DNA of 64,000 bases from DASRWI01 sp035654655 (GTDB lineage: Bacteria > Bacteroidota > Ignavibacteria > Ignavibacteriales > Ignavibacteriaceae). Below are positions 17,241-26,117 of the stretch, piece after piece. The translations under genes were made by a program, and so were the position numbers. The notes beneath the pieces are model-generated. The model worked only from the letters and a program-made list of their open reading frames with translations. It was not told the origin of the DNA and made no database searches. Where the stretch lies: the NCBI GenBank assembly GCA_035654655.1, contig DASRWI010000001.1, positions 1-64,000 of the forward strand. Direction: 5' to 3'. The stretch's first letter is position 1. Each line of letters begins with the position of its first letter.

Positions 17241-17879
17241 ATGAAAGAAACTGTAGGAAAAAGATTAAAAAAGTTTGGTGACAGGCGTTTTGCGACTAAG
17301 CGTGCATTTGCTGATGCCTTAGATATGTCTTATGAAAATCTTTATCAATATCTTGAGGATAAGGCAAAACCTGGTACAGATTTTTTAAAGCGTTTAGCAG
17401 ATTTGAAGTGTAACATCAATTGGCTGCTTACAGGTAAGGAAGATATTCATTATTCTTCTATTGATGAGACCATTAACTATAATATTCCATTAGTTAAAGA
17501 ATATAAAATCCTGGGGGTTGTACCCGCGGGCAATGCTTCTGTTAATGAATATAATGAGTGGATGGAATCTGATGATTTAAACTATGACCCTAATTCTCAT
17601 TTTTATTTAAGAATTGATAACGAATTCGGTTATAGTATGATGCCTCTTGTTAATCCCGGCGATTTAATTTTGGTTAGTTACAAGGATAAAGTAAAAGATG
17701 GTGACCTCGTTGCTGCACGATGGGACAAAACAAAAGGTGCATTAAAAATCTACAAAGAAAATCCGGGAGTTAAAGATTATATAGTGCTTACCTCATACAA
17801 CCAGGCTGTTGAACCAATCTTTTTAAAGAAAAGTGAAGTTAAACTTTACAAGGTTGTTCTTATTAAAAAGAAAAAGTAA
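17241..17879 (+). CDS. LexA-like repressor with HTH and S24 self-cleavage domain
   Basis: A 212-residue regulator. Residues 1-65 form an XRE-type helix-turn-helix (TKRAFADALDMSYENLYQYL) ending NINWLLTGKED, the usual end of phage CI-like DNA-binding domains. The C-terminal S24 domain has a predicted cleavage bond Ala96-Gly97 (GVVPAGNA), nucleophile Ser132 (GYSMMP) and Lys169 (GALKIYKE). The Ser-Lys spacing of 37 equals that of LexA. It is not LexA itself, which has a winged HTH. Expected to repress DNA and be released by RecA-stimulated self-cleavage. The gene 30 bases on is probably co-transcribed. No prophage genes surround it. Confidence 0.88.
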   Translation: MKETVGKRLKKFGDRRFATKRAFADALDMSYENLYQYLEDKAKPGTDFLKRLADLKCNINWLLTGKEDIHYSSIDETINYNIPLVKEYKILGVVPAGNASVNEYNEWMESDDLNYDPNSHFYLRIDNEFGYSMMPLVNPGDLILVSYKDKVKDGDLVAARWDKTKGALKIYKENPGVKDYIVLTSYNQAVEPIFLKKSEVKLYKVVLIKKKK

Positions 17880-17909
17880 ACTCCCTTCATTTTTACTCAA
17901 AATAATTTT

Positions 17910-18467
17910 ATGGAACTAAAAGCTTTAAATAATAATATTAGTATCTATGATGATTTACGCATTGCTGAGAAGGAATTTTCATGCAGGAAAAATAATTTTG
18001 TTATTTACTATGATTATAGAATTCCCGAAATCAATACGAAATTTAATAAGGTCTATATTGCTAAAGAAGGAGTTAATAACTTTTATTTCAATCCTTATAA
18101 AGCAGAATGCAGTTGTGAATATTACAAGAAAAACATTTCTATTTTTCCTCAAAGAAACATCAATACTATCTGCAAACATTTATATAAAAAATATAAATTA
18201 ATAAATAATGGAATTGATGAAATTACATTACTATTAATAAAAAATTCTTTATTCTATAATGAAAAGAAGTTGATAAGAATAAACAGCAAAGATGATGTTA
18301 TTTATTTCGGGTTGAATGGAACTAACTGGATGAATGTTTATCTAAAACAGAATGGAAGATATATTCAGTTTGCATTTAATATTGAGCAGCGAAGGTGGTC
18401 CTATGGATTAAATCCAACCAACTCTCACCTGATTGAAATATTAATAGATAAGATAAATTTATTATAA
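17910..18467 (+). CDS. Hypothetical protein with SWIM-type zinc finger
   Basis: A 185-residue protein of unknown function. Residues 67-90 carry the CxCx(n)CxH pattern of SWIM zinc fingers: AECSCEYY (Cys67, Cys69) and ICKHLYKKY (Cys88, His90). The region before it (VYIAKEGVNNFYFNPYKAECSC) fits the usual SWIM lead-in strand. The C-terminal half has WMNVYLKQNGRYIQFAFNIEQRRW, a possible small beta domain. SWIM domains bind DNA or proteins. Directly downstream of the S24 repressor, so perhaps a damage-inducible partner; that role is inference. Confidence 0.7.
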   Translation: MELKALNNNISIYDDLRIAEKEFSCRKNNFVIYYDYRIPEINTKFNKVYIAKEGVNNFYFNPYKAECSCEYYKKNISIFPQRNINTICKHLYKKYKLINNGIDEITLLLIKNSLFYNEKKLIRINSKDDVIYFGLNGTNWMNVYLKQNGRYIQFAFNIEQRRWSYGLNPTNSHLIEILIDKINLL

Positions 18468-18492
18468 AAAAAAAGACGGTTGGTAAACCGTC
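18466..18492 (-). terminator. Terminator of the ffh-rplS gene run
   Basis: Stem GACGGTT (18475-18481) / AACCGTC (18486-18492) with a 4-base loop; on the minus strand it is followed by nine T residues (18474-18466). It lies 26 bases after the rplS stop and starts just after the end of the convergent SWIM gene. Confidence 0.88.
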
Positions 18493-18518
18493 CCTTAAAC
18501 ATAAAAGACAAACAAAAA

Positions 18519-18857
18519 TTATTTTGTTTTAATTCTGGCAGCCTTACCTGAAAGACTTCTTAAATAGAATAATTTAGCTCTTCTAACGTCACCAACTTTA
18601 AGAACTTCAACTTTAGCAATCTTTGGTGAATGGAAAGGAAAAATTCTTTCAACACCAACACCGCTTGAAATTTTTCTTAATGTAAATGTTTTGCTGGCAC
18701 CGGCACCTCTAATGCTAATAACATCGCCTTCAAAAGGTTGTAATCTTTCTTTATCGCCTTCAATAACTCTTACGTGAACTTTTATTCTGTCTCCTGGATT
18801 AAAAGCAGGTATATCTGTCTTTTTTTGTTCGGGTAATATATTATTTATATCAACCAT
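18519..18857 (-). CDS. rplS: 50S ribosomal protein L19
   Basis: A 112-residue protein of normal family length. It contains PAFNPGDRIKVHVRVIEGDKERLQPFEGDVI in family order (FNPGDRIKVHV; RLQPFEGDVISIRGAG), GVGVERIFPFHSP and RRAKLFYLRSLSGKAARIK. L19 sits at the 30S-50S interface. Last gene of the conserved ffh-rpsP-khpA-rimM-trmD-rplS cluster; its start overlaps the trmD stop by 8 bases. A strong terminator follows. Confidence 0.97.
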   Translation of the reverse strand: MVDINNILPEQKKTDIPAFNPGDRIKVHVRVIEGDKERLQPFEGDVISIRGAGASKTFTLRKISSGVGVERIFPFHSPKIAKVEVLKVGDVRRAKLFYLRSLSGKAARIKTK

Positions 18858-19548
18858 TATTCTCTCCGTTTATATTATAATTTCGCCAATTCTCAGTTAA
18901 AATTTTACTTTGTTCCTCTTTCCAATTTCTAATTTCTTTATCATTACCCGAAAGAAGAACATCCGGAACTTTCATTCCTTTAAATTCTGCCGGTCTTGTA
19001 AAACAAGGGGCTTCTAATTGCTCACCATCCTGAAAGGAATCATTTAATGCTGAACCGCTGTCATTCAAAACACCCGGTATAAGTCTTATTACAGCATCAA
19101 TAATAATCAGTGCAGGAAGTTCGCCTCCGGTAAGAACATAATTGCCGATTGATATTTCATCAGTAGCAAATTTTTGTCTTACCCTGTCATCAATTTCTTT
19201 ATAATGCCCTGCTGCAATCATAATGTTGCCGGCAAGGGACAATCTGTTAGCAATAGCTTGATTAAATAATTTTCCTTTAGGAGTAGTGAAAATTATATGG
19301 TCATAGTTTCTTTGCTTAAGCAACTCTTCAATACATTCAAAATAAGGTTCCGGTTTTAGCACCATTCCCGGACCCCCGCCAAAAGGTTTATCATCTATTG
19401 TCTTGTGCTTATCGTGAGCATAATCTCTAAGATTATGAATATGAACTTCAACCTTTTGCTTGTTCTGAGCTCTCTTCAAAATACTGCTGTTCAATGGACC
19501 TTCAAAAATGGAAGGCACTGCAGTAATTATGTCAAATCTCATCTTCAT
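18850..19548 (-). CDS. trmD: tRNA (guanine37-N1)-methyltransferase
   Basis: SAM-dependent SPOUT methyltransferase making m1G37, which prevents frameshifting. Signatures: MRFDIITAVPSIFEGPLNSS at the N-terminus, KTIDDKPFGGGPGMVLKPEP, IMIAAGHYKEIDDR and the SAM-binding trefoil knot SIGNYVLTGGELPALIIIDA. The frame could begin further upstream at a TTG (19560); ATG 19548 or 19542 fits the family N-terminus best. Overlaps the end of rimM by about 17 bases. The C-terminal helical domain ends near ILTENWRNY. Confidence 0.96.
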   Translation of the reverse strand: MKMRFDIITAVPSIFEGPLNSSILKRAQNKQKVEVHIHNLRDYAHDKHKTIDDKPFGGGPGMVLKPEPYFECIEELLKQRNYDHIIFTTPKGKLFNQAIANRLSLAGNIMIAAGHYKEIDDRVRQKFATDEISIGNYVLTGGELPALIIIDAVIRLIPGVLNDSGSALNDSFQDGEQLEAPCFTRPAEFKGMKVPDVLLSGNDKEIRNWKEEQSKILTENWRNYNINGENNG

Positions 19549-20050
19549 CAAATAATTCAAATTCTGATTTAATTTTCAAAATCTTATTCTCATTATCAAA
19601 ATTTTCAATTGCATCTTTGATTGCCGGAATAAGTATTTCTTTATTTTCGTTGTTTACGACTGAATAAACATCATTAGCAGGATAATTGAAAATATCTTTT
19701 ATGATACCTATTTCCTTATCCCTATAAACAACTTTACTCCCGATAAGATCGTGTACAAAATATGTATCCTCCGGAAGCTGAATTAAATCAGACTCATCAA
19801 CAAATACATCTTTTCCTATCAAGATTTCAACATCCTCGTCGCTATTGAAGTTAGCAAACTTCAAATTGTACGAGTTCTTAAAAAATTCAATTTTCTCGAC
19901 AGAAAATTCCTTCTTTTCTCCGAAAAAATCAATGTAAACTTTTTTAAGCTTTAAAAATCTTTCAGGAAAATCAGAAAAAGAAGAGATTCTAACAAATCCC
20001 TTCTTCCCCCATACTGAAATTATTTTTGCAACTAAGTAAAATTCACTCAC
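19532..20050 (-). CDS. rimM: 16S rRNA processing protein RimM
   Basis: A 172-residue ribosome maturation factor for the 30S head domain; binds S19. Recognised by the N-terminal LVAKIISVWGKKGFVRISSFSDFPERF and the C-terminal PRC-barrel segment YFVHDLIGSKVVYRDKEIGIIKDIF plus NKEILIPAIKDAIENFD. Positioned in the standard rpsP-khpA-rimM-trmD order and overlapping trmD, so translation is probably coupled. Confidence 0.95.
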   Translation of the reverse strand: MSEFYLVAKIISVWGKKGFVRISSFSDFPERFLKLKKVYIDFFGEKKEFSVEKIEFFKNSYNLKFANFNSDEDVEILIGKDVFVDESDLIQLPEDTYFVHDLIGSKVVYRDKEIGIIKDIFNYPANDVYSVVNNENKEILIPAIKDAIENFDNENKILKIKSEFELFDEDEI

Positions 20051-20067
20051 AAAAAAGGTAGAAGTAC

Positions 20068-20301
20068 TTAATCCAGAATTTCGAGTAATACTTTTTTCCC
20101 GTCTCTTGCTGCAGCCGCTGTAAGTAGAGTACGCATAGCCTGGGCATTTTTACCCTTCCTGCCGATAACTTTACCAACATCTGCAGAGTTTACCTTTAAA
20201 GTGTAAACCGTTTTATTTTCTTCCTTGGACTTCTCTTCTACAACTACATCATCCGGATTATCAACCAGATACTTAGAGATAAATTCAATGAATTCTTTCA
20301 T
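20068..20301 (-). CDS. khpA: KH-domain RNA-binding protein KhpA
   Basis: A 77-residue single KH domain. The GxxG RNA-binding loop is clear in VGKVIGRKGKNAQAMRTLL, with the flanking ADVGKVIG and VLLEILD of the KhpA/YlqC family. In other bacteria KhpA pairs with KhpB to bind many small RNAs and affects cell elongation; no khpB is visible here. AGGAGG lies upstream of the ATG at 20301. It sits between rpsP and rimM as in most bacteria. Confidence 0.94.
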   Translation of the reverse strand: MKEFIEFISKYLVDNPDDVVVEEKSKEENKTVYTLKVNSADVGKVIGRKGKNAQAMRTLLTAAAARDGKKVLLEILD

Positions 20302-20397
20302 AGAAGCCTCCTAATAAATTGAGTTCGGGAGCTTATTATAGTATTAAGTACAACTTATACTGCTTGTTCCATTTAGCAGCTTTTCAGAAGCAGCACC

Positions 20398-20847
20398 CTA
20401 TACTTCTGGTGTACTGGTTTCAGGTTCTGATTCGCTCTTAGTTTCTTCAGCTTTAGGCTCTTCAACTTTAGGTTCAGCCTTTGCTTCAGTTTTTGCTTTT
20501 TTGGTTGCTCTTGTACTTGCTTTTGCTTCTTTTTGTTTTGACCAATCTTCCATTTCTGCAGCAACTTTATCTTCAGACAATCCTCTTTTGGTCAATTCTT
20601 TCTTAAGCAAAATTCCTTTTTGTCTTAACAAACTTTTTACTGTATCTGTAGGTTGTGCACCAACACCAAGCCAATACAAAGCTCTATCTTCCTTAATTTC
20701 CAAGGTAAGCGGATTAGTTAATGGATTATATAATCCAAGTGATTCAAGATATTTACCATCTCTTGGTGATCTTGCATCCGCAGCCACAATTTTATAAATG
20801 GGCTGTTTCTTCTTACCCATTCTTCTTAGTCTTAACTTTACAGCCAA
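20398..20847 (-). CDS. rpsP: 30S ribosomal protein S16 with long charged C-terminal tail
   Basis: The first ~85 residues are ordinary S16: MAVKLRLRRMGKKKQPIYKI, then DARSPRDGKYLESLGLYNPL and ALYWLGVGAQPTDTVKSLL. The remaining ~60 residues are a low-complexity Lys/Ala/Glu/Pro tail (EAKAEPKVEEPKAEETKSES), making 149 residues against the usual 80-90. Acidic or mixed tails of this kind are seen in S16 of Bacteroidota relatives. S16 is needed for 30S assembly. A 96-base gap separates it from khpA. Confidence 0.96.
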   Translation of the reverse strand: MAVKLRLRRMGKKKQPIYKIVAADARSPRDGKYLESLGLYNPLTNPLTLEIKEDRALYWLGVGAQPTDTVKSLLRQKGILLKKELTKRGLSEDKVAAEMEDWSKQKEAKASTRATKKAKTEAKAEPKVEEPKAEETKSESEPETSTPEV

Positions 20848-20886
20848 GTTAATTATCCTCCAATAATATATTGATTAACTTACGTA

Positions 20887-22212
20887 TCAATTTAGTTTTA
20901 AGTTATTTAATAATGAATTCGAAAACCCTCTCTGGTTCAGTTTTCTCATCATTGTTTGCATTTCCGAAAATTGCTTTATCAAGCGGTTAACATCCTGAAT
21001 TGAAGTTCCGCTTCCTTTGGCAATTCTTTTTCTTCTGCTTCCATTTAATATCTTTGGTGTAGTTCTCTCTACTTTTGTCATAGAGTTGATAATCGCTTCA
21101 ACTTTTACTAAGGCATTATCATCAACTTTAGCATTCTTTATTTGATTTCCTAATCCAGGAATCATAGAAAGCAGGGATGACAAAGAACCCATTTTCTTAA
21201 TCATTTTAATTTGCTTAAGAAAATCATCAAAATCAAATTTATTCTTTCTTAATTTCTCTTCTAATCTCTCAGCTTCATTTTCATCAAAATTTTCCTGCGC
21301 CTTTTCAACAAGAGAAATTATATCTCCTTTACCTAATATTCTTGAAGCAAGTCTATCAGGAAAGAAGGTTTCCAGCATATCCAATTTTTCACCATTGCTG
21401 ATAAACTTGATAGGTTTACCGACAACCGACCTGATTGAAAGTGCAGCACCACCTCGTGCGTCACCATCTAATTTTGTAAGAACAATACCATCATAATCAA
21501 CTTTTTCATTAAAAGCTTTGGCAGAATTAACTGCATCCTGACCAGTCATCGAATCAACCACAAATAAAACTTCCTGAGGATTAATTAAATTCTTAATCTC
21601 AGAAACTTCATCCATCATTTCTTCATCAACGTGAAGTCGTCCAGCCGTATCAACTATAAGGATATTACAACCTCTGCTTTTTGCTTCAGCTAAAGCTTCA
21701 GTTGCTGTTCTTTTTGCATCCTTTTCATTAATCGAATAAACAGGTACATCAATCTGCGCACCTAATGTTTTTAATTGCTCAATAGCAGCAGGTCTATAAA
21801 CATCTGCTGCAGCAAGCATAACTTTATTTTTGGATGCTTTAAGCTTTCTCGCTAATTTAGCAGAAAAAGTCGTTTTACCGGAACCCTGAAGACCAACAAT
21901 AAGAATAGCGGTAATACCGCTGGGATTTATCTTAATTTCTTTATGATCGCCGCCTAATAATTCAATTAGCTCATCATAAATAATCTTTGTAATTAACTGC
22001 CCCGGAGTAACAGAATTTATTACTTCCGTTCCTAATGCTTTTTCTTGTACCTTATCAATAAAATCTTTAGCTACTTTATAGTTAACATCTGCATCTAAAA
22101 GTATTCTTCTAATCTCTCTAATTGCATCTGAAATATTCTTTTCAGTTAATCTACCCTGGCCTCTAATCTTCTTTAGCGATGTCTCAAGCTTTTGCGATAA
22201 ATCTTCGAACAT
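20887..22212 (-). CDS. ffh: Signal recognition particle protein Ffh
   Basis: SRP GTPase (441 residues) that binds signal sequences and 4.5S RNA to target membrane proteins. The N domain leads into the G domain with Walker A ILIVGLQGSGKTTFSAKLA, DVYRPAAIEQLKTL, DTAGRLHVDEEMM and TKLDGDARGGAALS. The Met-rich M domain includes GSLSSLLSMIPGLGNQIK and SGTSIQDVNRLIKQFSEMQT. Starts the ribosomal cluster that runs to rplS, 56 bases after atpG ends. Confidence 0.97.
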   Translation of the reverse strand: MFEDLSQKLETSLKKIRGQGRLTEKNISDAIREIRRILLDADVNYKVAKDFIDKVQEKALGTEVINSVTPGQLITKIIYDELIELLGGDHKEIKINPSGITAILIVGLQGSGKTTFSAKLARKLKASKNKVMLAAADVYRPAAIEQLKTLGAQIDVPVYSINEKDAKRTATEALAEAKSRGCNILIVDTAGRLHVDEEMMDEVSEIKNLINPQEVLFVVDSMTGQDAVNSAKAFNEKVDYDGIVLTKLDGDARGGAALSIRSVVGKPIKFISNGEKLDMLETFFPDRLASRILGKGDIISLVEKAQENFDENEAERLEEKLRKNKFDFDDFLKQIKMIKKMGSLSSLLSMIPGLGNQIKNAKVDDNALVKVEAIINSMTKVERTTPKILNGSRRKRIAKGSGTSIQDVNRLIKQFSEMQTMMRKLNQRGFSNSLLNNLKLN

Positions 22213-22268
22213 AATTTAGCACTATTTTCCTAATAAAAATACAACAATACGACTATAATTTATAATTA

Positions 22269-23150
22269 TCAACTGGATTTCAGGGCATTTGCACCTGACA
22301 CTATCTCCAAAATTTCCTTAGTTATGGCAGCCTGTCTTTCCCTATTGAACTTCAATTTCAAAGTTCTAATCAATTCTTTCGCATTTGTTGTTGCATTATC
22401 CATTGCTGTCATTCTGGCACCAAGCTCAGCTGCATTTGATTCTAATAAAATCCTCCATATTTGAGCTTTCAAATGCTTAGGCAGCAAATAGTCAAAAATA
22501 GCTTGCTTATTAGGTTCAAAAATATAATTCGGTTGATTTCTTTTTTCTTCTTCTGTGGCTTTTTTGATTGGTACCGGCAGAAATTGTTCCACTACTATTT
22601 GCTGTTGTATAATAGACTTAAATTCATTGTAGACAATAACTACCCTATCGAAGGTTCCATCTAAAAACTTGTCTATTAATTCGCGTGTAATTCCCAAGGC
22701 TTGGCTATACTGAACGTGCTGAAAAATATTTAAATATTTATCAGCGATATCTAAATCCGTTCTATTAAAAAATTCAAATCCTTTTCTGCCGACACAAATA
22801 AGATGGGGAGTATAATTCTTAATCTTTAAATCCTCATCAATATATTTGGTAACTTCTTTTAAAATATTTGTATTAAATGCACCGCATAAACCTCTATCAG
22901 CTGTTACAACGACAACTGCTATGTTGGAGGTGGTTTCTCTTTCAGCGATGAATTTATTACTAATTAATTCTTCATCGGTAGCTAAATGTTGAAGCATTAC
23001 GGCTATTTTACGGGCATAAGGACGAGCATTTGTAATAGCTTCCTGAGCTCTTCTCAATTTAGCAGCAGCAACCATCTTCATAGCTTTGGTAATTTGCTGG
23101 GTGTTCTGAACACCTTTGATTCTGCTTTTTATGTCCCTTAAAGTAGCCAT
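22269..23150 (-). CDS. atpG: ATP synthase F1, gamma subunit
   Basis: Central rotor stalk subunit, 293 residues. N-terminal MATLRDIKSRIKGVQNTQQI with TKAMKMVAAAKLRRAQ and the C-terminal SNAAELGARMTAMDNATTNA are the two helices of the rotor coiled coil; VVTADRGLCGAFNTNI marks the Rossmann part. Follows atpA by 5 bases. Normally atpD and atpC would come next, but ffh follows instead. Confidence 0.97.
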   Translation of the reverse strand: MATLRDIKSRIKGVQNTQQITKAMKMVAAAKLRRAQEAITNARPYARKIAVMLQHLATDEELISNKFIAERETTSNIAVVVVTADRGLCGAFNTNILKEVTKYIDEDLKIKNYTPHLICVGRKGFEFFNRTDLDIADKYLNIFQHVQYSQALGITRELIDKFLDGTFDRVVIVYNEFKSIIQQQIVVEQFLPVPIKKATEEEKRNQPNYIFEPNKQAIFDYLLPKHLKAQIWRILLESNAAELGARMTAMDNATTNAKELIRTLKLKFNRERQAAITKEILEIVSGANALKSS

Positions 23151-23155
23151 TAAAA

Positions 23156-24703
23156 TTAACTTTTCTTAAATGTAGATTGAAAATCAGTAATTACTTTTTT
23201 CAAAGCATTTATTGTTTCATCACTCAATTGTTTTTCTTTTTTAATTGTTTCAATAATTGAAGGGTTTTTCATTTCAATATATTCTAACAATTCTTTTTCA
23301 AATCTCTTTATGTCGTGCACAGGAACTTCATCCAAATAACCATTAGTACCGGCAAAGATACTTATTACTTGTCTTTCAACAGGTACAGGGGAATATTGTC
23401 CCTGTTTTAATAACTCAACTAATCTTGCACCTCTTGATAAGGTTCTTTGTGTTGCTTTATCAAGGTCTGAACCAAACTTAGCAAAAGCTTCAAGTTCACG
23501 ATACTGTGCAAGGTCAAGCTTTAAGCTTCCTGCAACTTTTCTCATCGCTTTAATCTGAGCATTACCACCCACACGTGAAACTGAAATACCAACGTTAATA
23601 GCTGGTCTAACACCTGCGTTGAATAAGTTTGATTCAAGATAAATCTGACCATCAGTAATAGAGATAACGTTTGTTGGAATGTAAGCAGAAACGTCTCCCT
23701 GCTGAGTTTCAATAATTGGTAAAGCTGTTAAACTTCCACCACCTAATTCATCACTTAGTTTTGAAGCTCTTTCTAATAATCTTGAATGGAGATAAAACAC
23801 GTCTCCGGGATATGCTTCTCTTCCAGGAGGACGTCTTAACAACAATGATAATTCTCTATATGATGCAGCTTGTTTTGAAAGGTCATCATAAATAACCAAA
23901 GCATGCATTCCATTATCTCTATAAAACTCACCTAAAGTAGCACCTGAATAAGGTGCAATAAACTGTAAAGGAGCAGGGTCTGATGCAGAAGCAGTAATTA
24001 CAGTTGTATATTCCATTGCTCCTGATTCCTGTAGTTTTGCAACTACCTGAGCAACAGTTGAACTCTTTTGTCCGATAGCAACATAAATACAATAAACCGG
24101 TTTAATACCAAGAGCAGCTGCTTCTTCAGTATGAGTAGTTTTTTGATTTATGATTGCATCAACTGCAACAGCAGTTTTGCCTGTCTGTCTGTCACCAATA
24201 ATTAATTCTCTTTGACCTCTGCCGATAGGAATCATTGCATCAACAGCAGTAATACCTGTAAACAAAGGCTCTTTTACCGGTTGTCTTTGAATAACACCTA
24301 ATGCTTTTCTTTCAATAGGTAAGGATAAGGATGTATTAATTTCACCTTTACCATCAAGAGGTAATCCTAAAGGATTAATAACTCTACCAAGCATTTCCTT
24401 TCCAACAGGCATTGAGGCAACTCTTTTTGTTCTTTTAACAAGGTCGCCTTCTTTAATCAAACCATAATCGCCAAAAATTACACAGCCAATACTGTCTTCT
24501 TCAAGATTAAGTACCATACCGAAAACATCATGCGGGAATTCAATTAATTCACTTGCCATTACCTTCTGTAAGCCATATACTCTTGCAATACCATCACCAA
24601 CTTGTAAAACGGTACCAACATCATAAACATCTACTTCGCTTTCGAAACCTGATATTTGTCTTCTTAATATAGCCGAAATTTCATCCGGTCTTACTTCAGC
24701 CAT
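23156..24703 (-). CDS. atpA: ATP synthase F1, alpha subunit
   Basis: Non-catalytic nucleotide-binding subunit of F1, 515 residues. Walker A is GDRQTGKTAVAVDAI, with VYCIYVAIGQKSSTVAQVV and the family signature PAINVGISVSRVGGNAQ. The N-terminal beta-barrel starts VDVYDVGTVLQVGDGIARVYG. Gene length and all domains are complete. It lies 18 bases after atpH. Confidence 0.98.
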   Translation of the reverse strand: MAEVRPDEISAILRRQISGFESEVDVYDVGTVLQVGDGIARVYGLQKVMASELIEFPHDVFGMVLNLEEDSIGCVIFGDYGLIKEGDLVKRTKRVASMPVGKEMLGRVINPLGLPLDGKGEINTSLSLPIERKALGVIQRQPVKEPLFTGITAVDAMIPIGRGQRELIIGDRQTGKTAVAVDAIINQKTTHTEEAAALGIKPVYCIYVAIGQKSSTVAQVVAKLQESGAMEYTTVITASASDPAPLQFIAPYSGATLGEFYRDNGMHALVIYDDLSKQAASYRELSLLLRRPPGREAYPGDVFYLHSRLLERASKLSDELGGGSLTALPIIETQQGDVSAYIPTNVISITDGQIYLESNLFNAGVRPAINVGISVSRVGGNAQIKAMRKVAGSLKLDLAQYRELEAFAKFGSDLDKATQRTLSRGARLVELLKQGQYSPVPVERQVISIFAGTNGYLDEVPVHDIKRFEKELLEYIEMKNPSIIETIKKEKQLSDETINALKKVITDFQSTFKKS

Positions 24704-24721
24704 GATTCTTCCTTTAATTCC

Positions 24722-25279
24722 TTAATTGTTTATTAAAGTATTACCTTCTAAAAATCTTTTTCTTAATTGTTCTAATTGATGTTTAATAGTCGCATCATAA
24801 ACGGTATCTCCAACTCTTGCCTGAAATCCGCCAATAATACTATCATCAATTTTGTATTTAACCTTTACTTCTTTATTCAGTAAAGATTTAAGCTTGCTTT
24901 TAATTTCTTTATCCTGTTCAGGTGTAAACTCTCCTGCTGCAGTAACCTCAACTAAAACAATTCCTAAATGTTTATTTGTTAACTCAATAAACTTTGCAGC
25001 TATATCCTGCAGTAGATTCTCTCTTCCCTTTTGAACGATCAGTTCTAGAAAGCTAATAGTATCATTTGAAACTTTATCTTTCCAAACCTCTTTCAAAATA
25101 GAAAGCTTTACTTCAGATTTTATAATAGGATTTTGTAAAGCTAATAGTAATTGATGATGAGATACAAGATCAGAATGAATTCTCTCCAAGTCTCTTGATA
25201 AAATATCAAGATTCTTTTTTTCCATTGCCAATTGCATTAAAGATGAAGCATATCTAAGAGAAACTTTATTATCAACCAT
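24722..25279 (-). CDS. atpH: ATP synthase F1, delta subunit
   Basis: Stator subunit (185 residues) joining F1 alpha to the b-subunit stalk. N-terminal helical domain begins VSLRYASSLMQLAMEKKNLD; the C-terminal signature is KVKYKIDDSIIGGFQARVGD and the end LEQLRKRFLEG. Its start is 2 bases from the atpF stop, in the usual b-delta-alpha-gamma order. Confidence 0.95.
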   Translation of the reverse strand: MVDNKVSLRYASSLMQLAMEKKNLDILSRDLERIHSDLVSHHQLLLALQNPIIKSEVKLSILKEVWKDKVSNDTISFLELIVQKGRENLLQDIAAKFIELTNKHLGIVLVEVTAAGEFTPEQDKEIKSKLKSLLNKEVKVKYKIDDSIIGGFQARVGDTVYDATIKHQLEQLRKRFLEGNTLINN

Positions 25280-25281
25280 AA

Positions 25282-25818
25282 TTAGTTCTTTTTAATTTCA
25301 CTTAAATAAGTATCTACTATTTTTTCCTGAGCTTTTCTATCAAGATTTTGTTTCAAGATTTTTTCTGCTGCGTTAACTGCAATGTTAGCTATTTGACCTT
25401 TGAGTTCTTCAAATGCTTCAGTCTTTTTTCTGTCAATCTCAGTCATAGCATTTTCAACTAACTTATTAGCATCTTCCTTACTCTTCTTCATTAAATCTTC
25501 TCTTATCTTTTCAGCATAAGCTCTGCTTTGCTCAATAATCTTTTTAGCCTCATCCTCAGCTTTCATTTGATCAGCTTTGTTTTGGTCTAAAAGTTTTTGA
25601 GCTTCTTCTTTAGCTTTTTCAGCTCTTTCCAAAGCTTCCCTAATTGCATTCTCTCTTTGGTCAAGAGCTGCAAGAATAGGTTTCCAAGCTGTCTTCTTTA
25701 AAACAAAAAGAAGAATTAGAAATGTAACTACCGTCCAGAATATTAATCCTGGATTAACATCGAGAAGCGTTCCATTTCCTTCAGACGCTAAAACTAATAA
25801 AAAAGTACTACCCAGCAT
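25282..25818 (-). CDS. atpF: ATP synthase Fo, b subunit
   Basis: Peripheral stalk subunit, 178 residues. A single TM helix (about 22-40, GLIFWTVVTFLILLFVLKKT) is followed by the conserved WKPILAALDQRENAI and a long Ala/Glu/Lys-rich coiled coil to the C-terminus. There is one b gene rather than a b/b' pair. Placed between atpE and atpH. Confidence 0.96.
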   Translation of the reverse strand: MLGSTFLLVLASEGNGTLLDVNPGLIFWTVVTFLILLFVLKKTAWKPILAALDQRENAIREALERAEKAKEEAQKLLDQNKADQMKAEDEAKKIIEQSRAYAEKIREDLMKKSKEDANKLVENAMTEIDRKKTEAFEELKGQIANIAVNAAEKILKQNLDRKAQEKIVDTYLSEIKKN

Positions 25819-25861
25819 TTTTCACACCAAAATGTTTTATAAATAGGGTCAAAAAATTATC

Positions 25862-26080
25862 TTACTTTAAAGCCAACAAAATACATATAACCAAACCGAA
25901 GAAGGACATACCTTCTATAAGAGCAGCTGCAATAATCATTGAAGTTCTGATTGGTCCTGCTGCTTCTGGTTGTCTACCACTAGCATCCATTGCTGAACTT
26001 GCAAGCTTTCCAATACCTAATGCTCCGCCGAATACAGTTAAACCTGCACCTAAACCGGCTGCTAACCATGCAAAATCCAT
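25862..26080 (-). CDS. atpE: ATP synthase Fo, c subunit
   Basis: A 72-residue hairpin of two TM helices joined by the polar loop SGRQPEAAGPIR. The ion-binding carboxylate is the Glu in AAALIEGMSFFGLV of helix 2. The residue after it is Gly, not the Ser or Thr usual in sodium-translocating rings, which favours proton coupling; this is inference from a short motif. It precedes atpF by about 43 bases, a gap that could hold signals for the high c-subunit expression commonly needed. Confidence 0.97.
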   Translation of the reverse strand: MDFAWLAAGLGAGLTVFGGALGIGKLASSAMDASGRQPEAAGPIRTSMIIAAALIEGMSFFGLVICILLALK

Positions 26081-26117
26081 TATATCTCCTTTAATTTATT
26101 TTTATACTTTGTGTTAA

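Noticed and set aside
20373..20564. Lys/Gln-rich ORF on the minus strand
   Set aside because: Out-of-frame reading of the low-complexity 3' part of rpsP.
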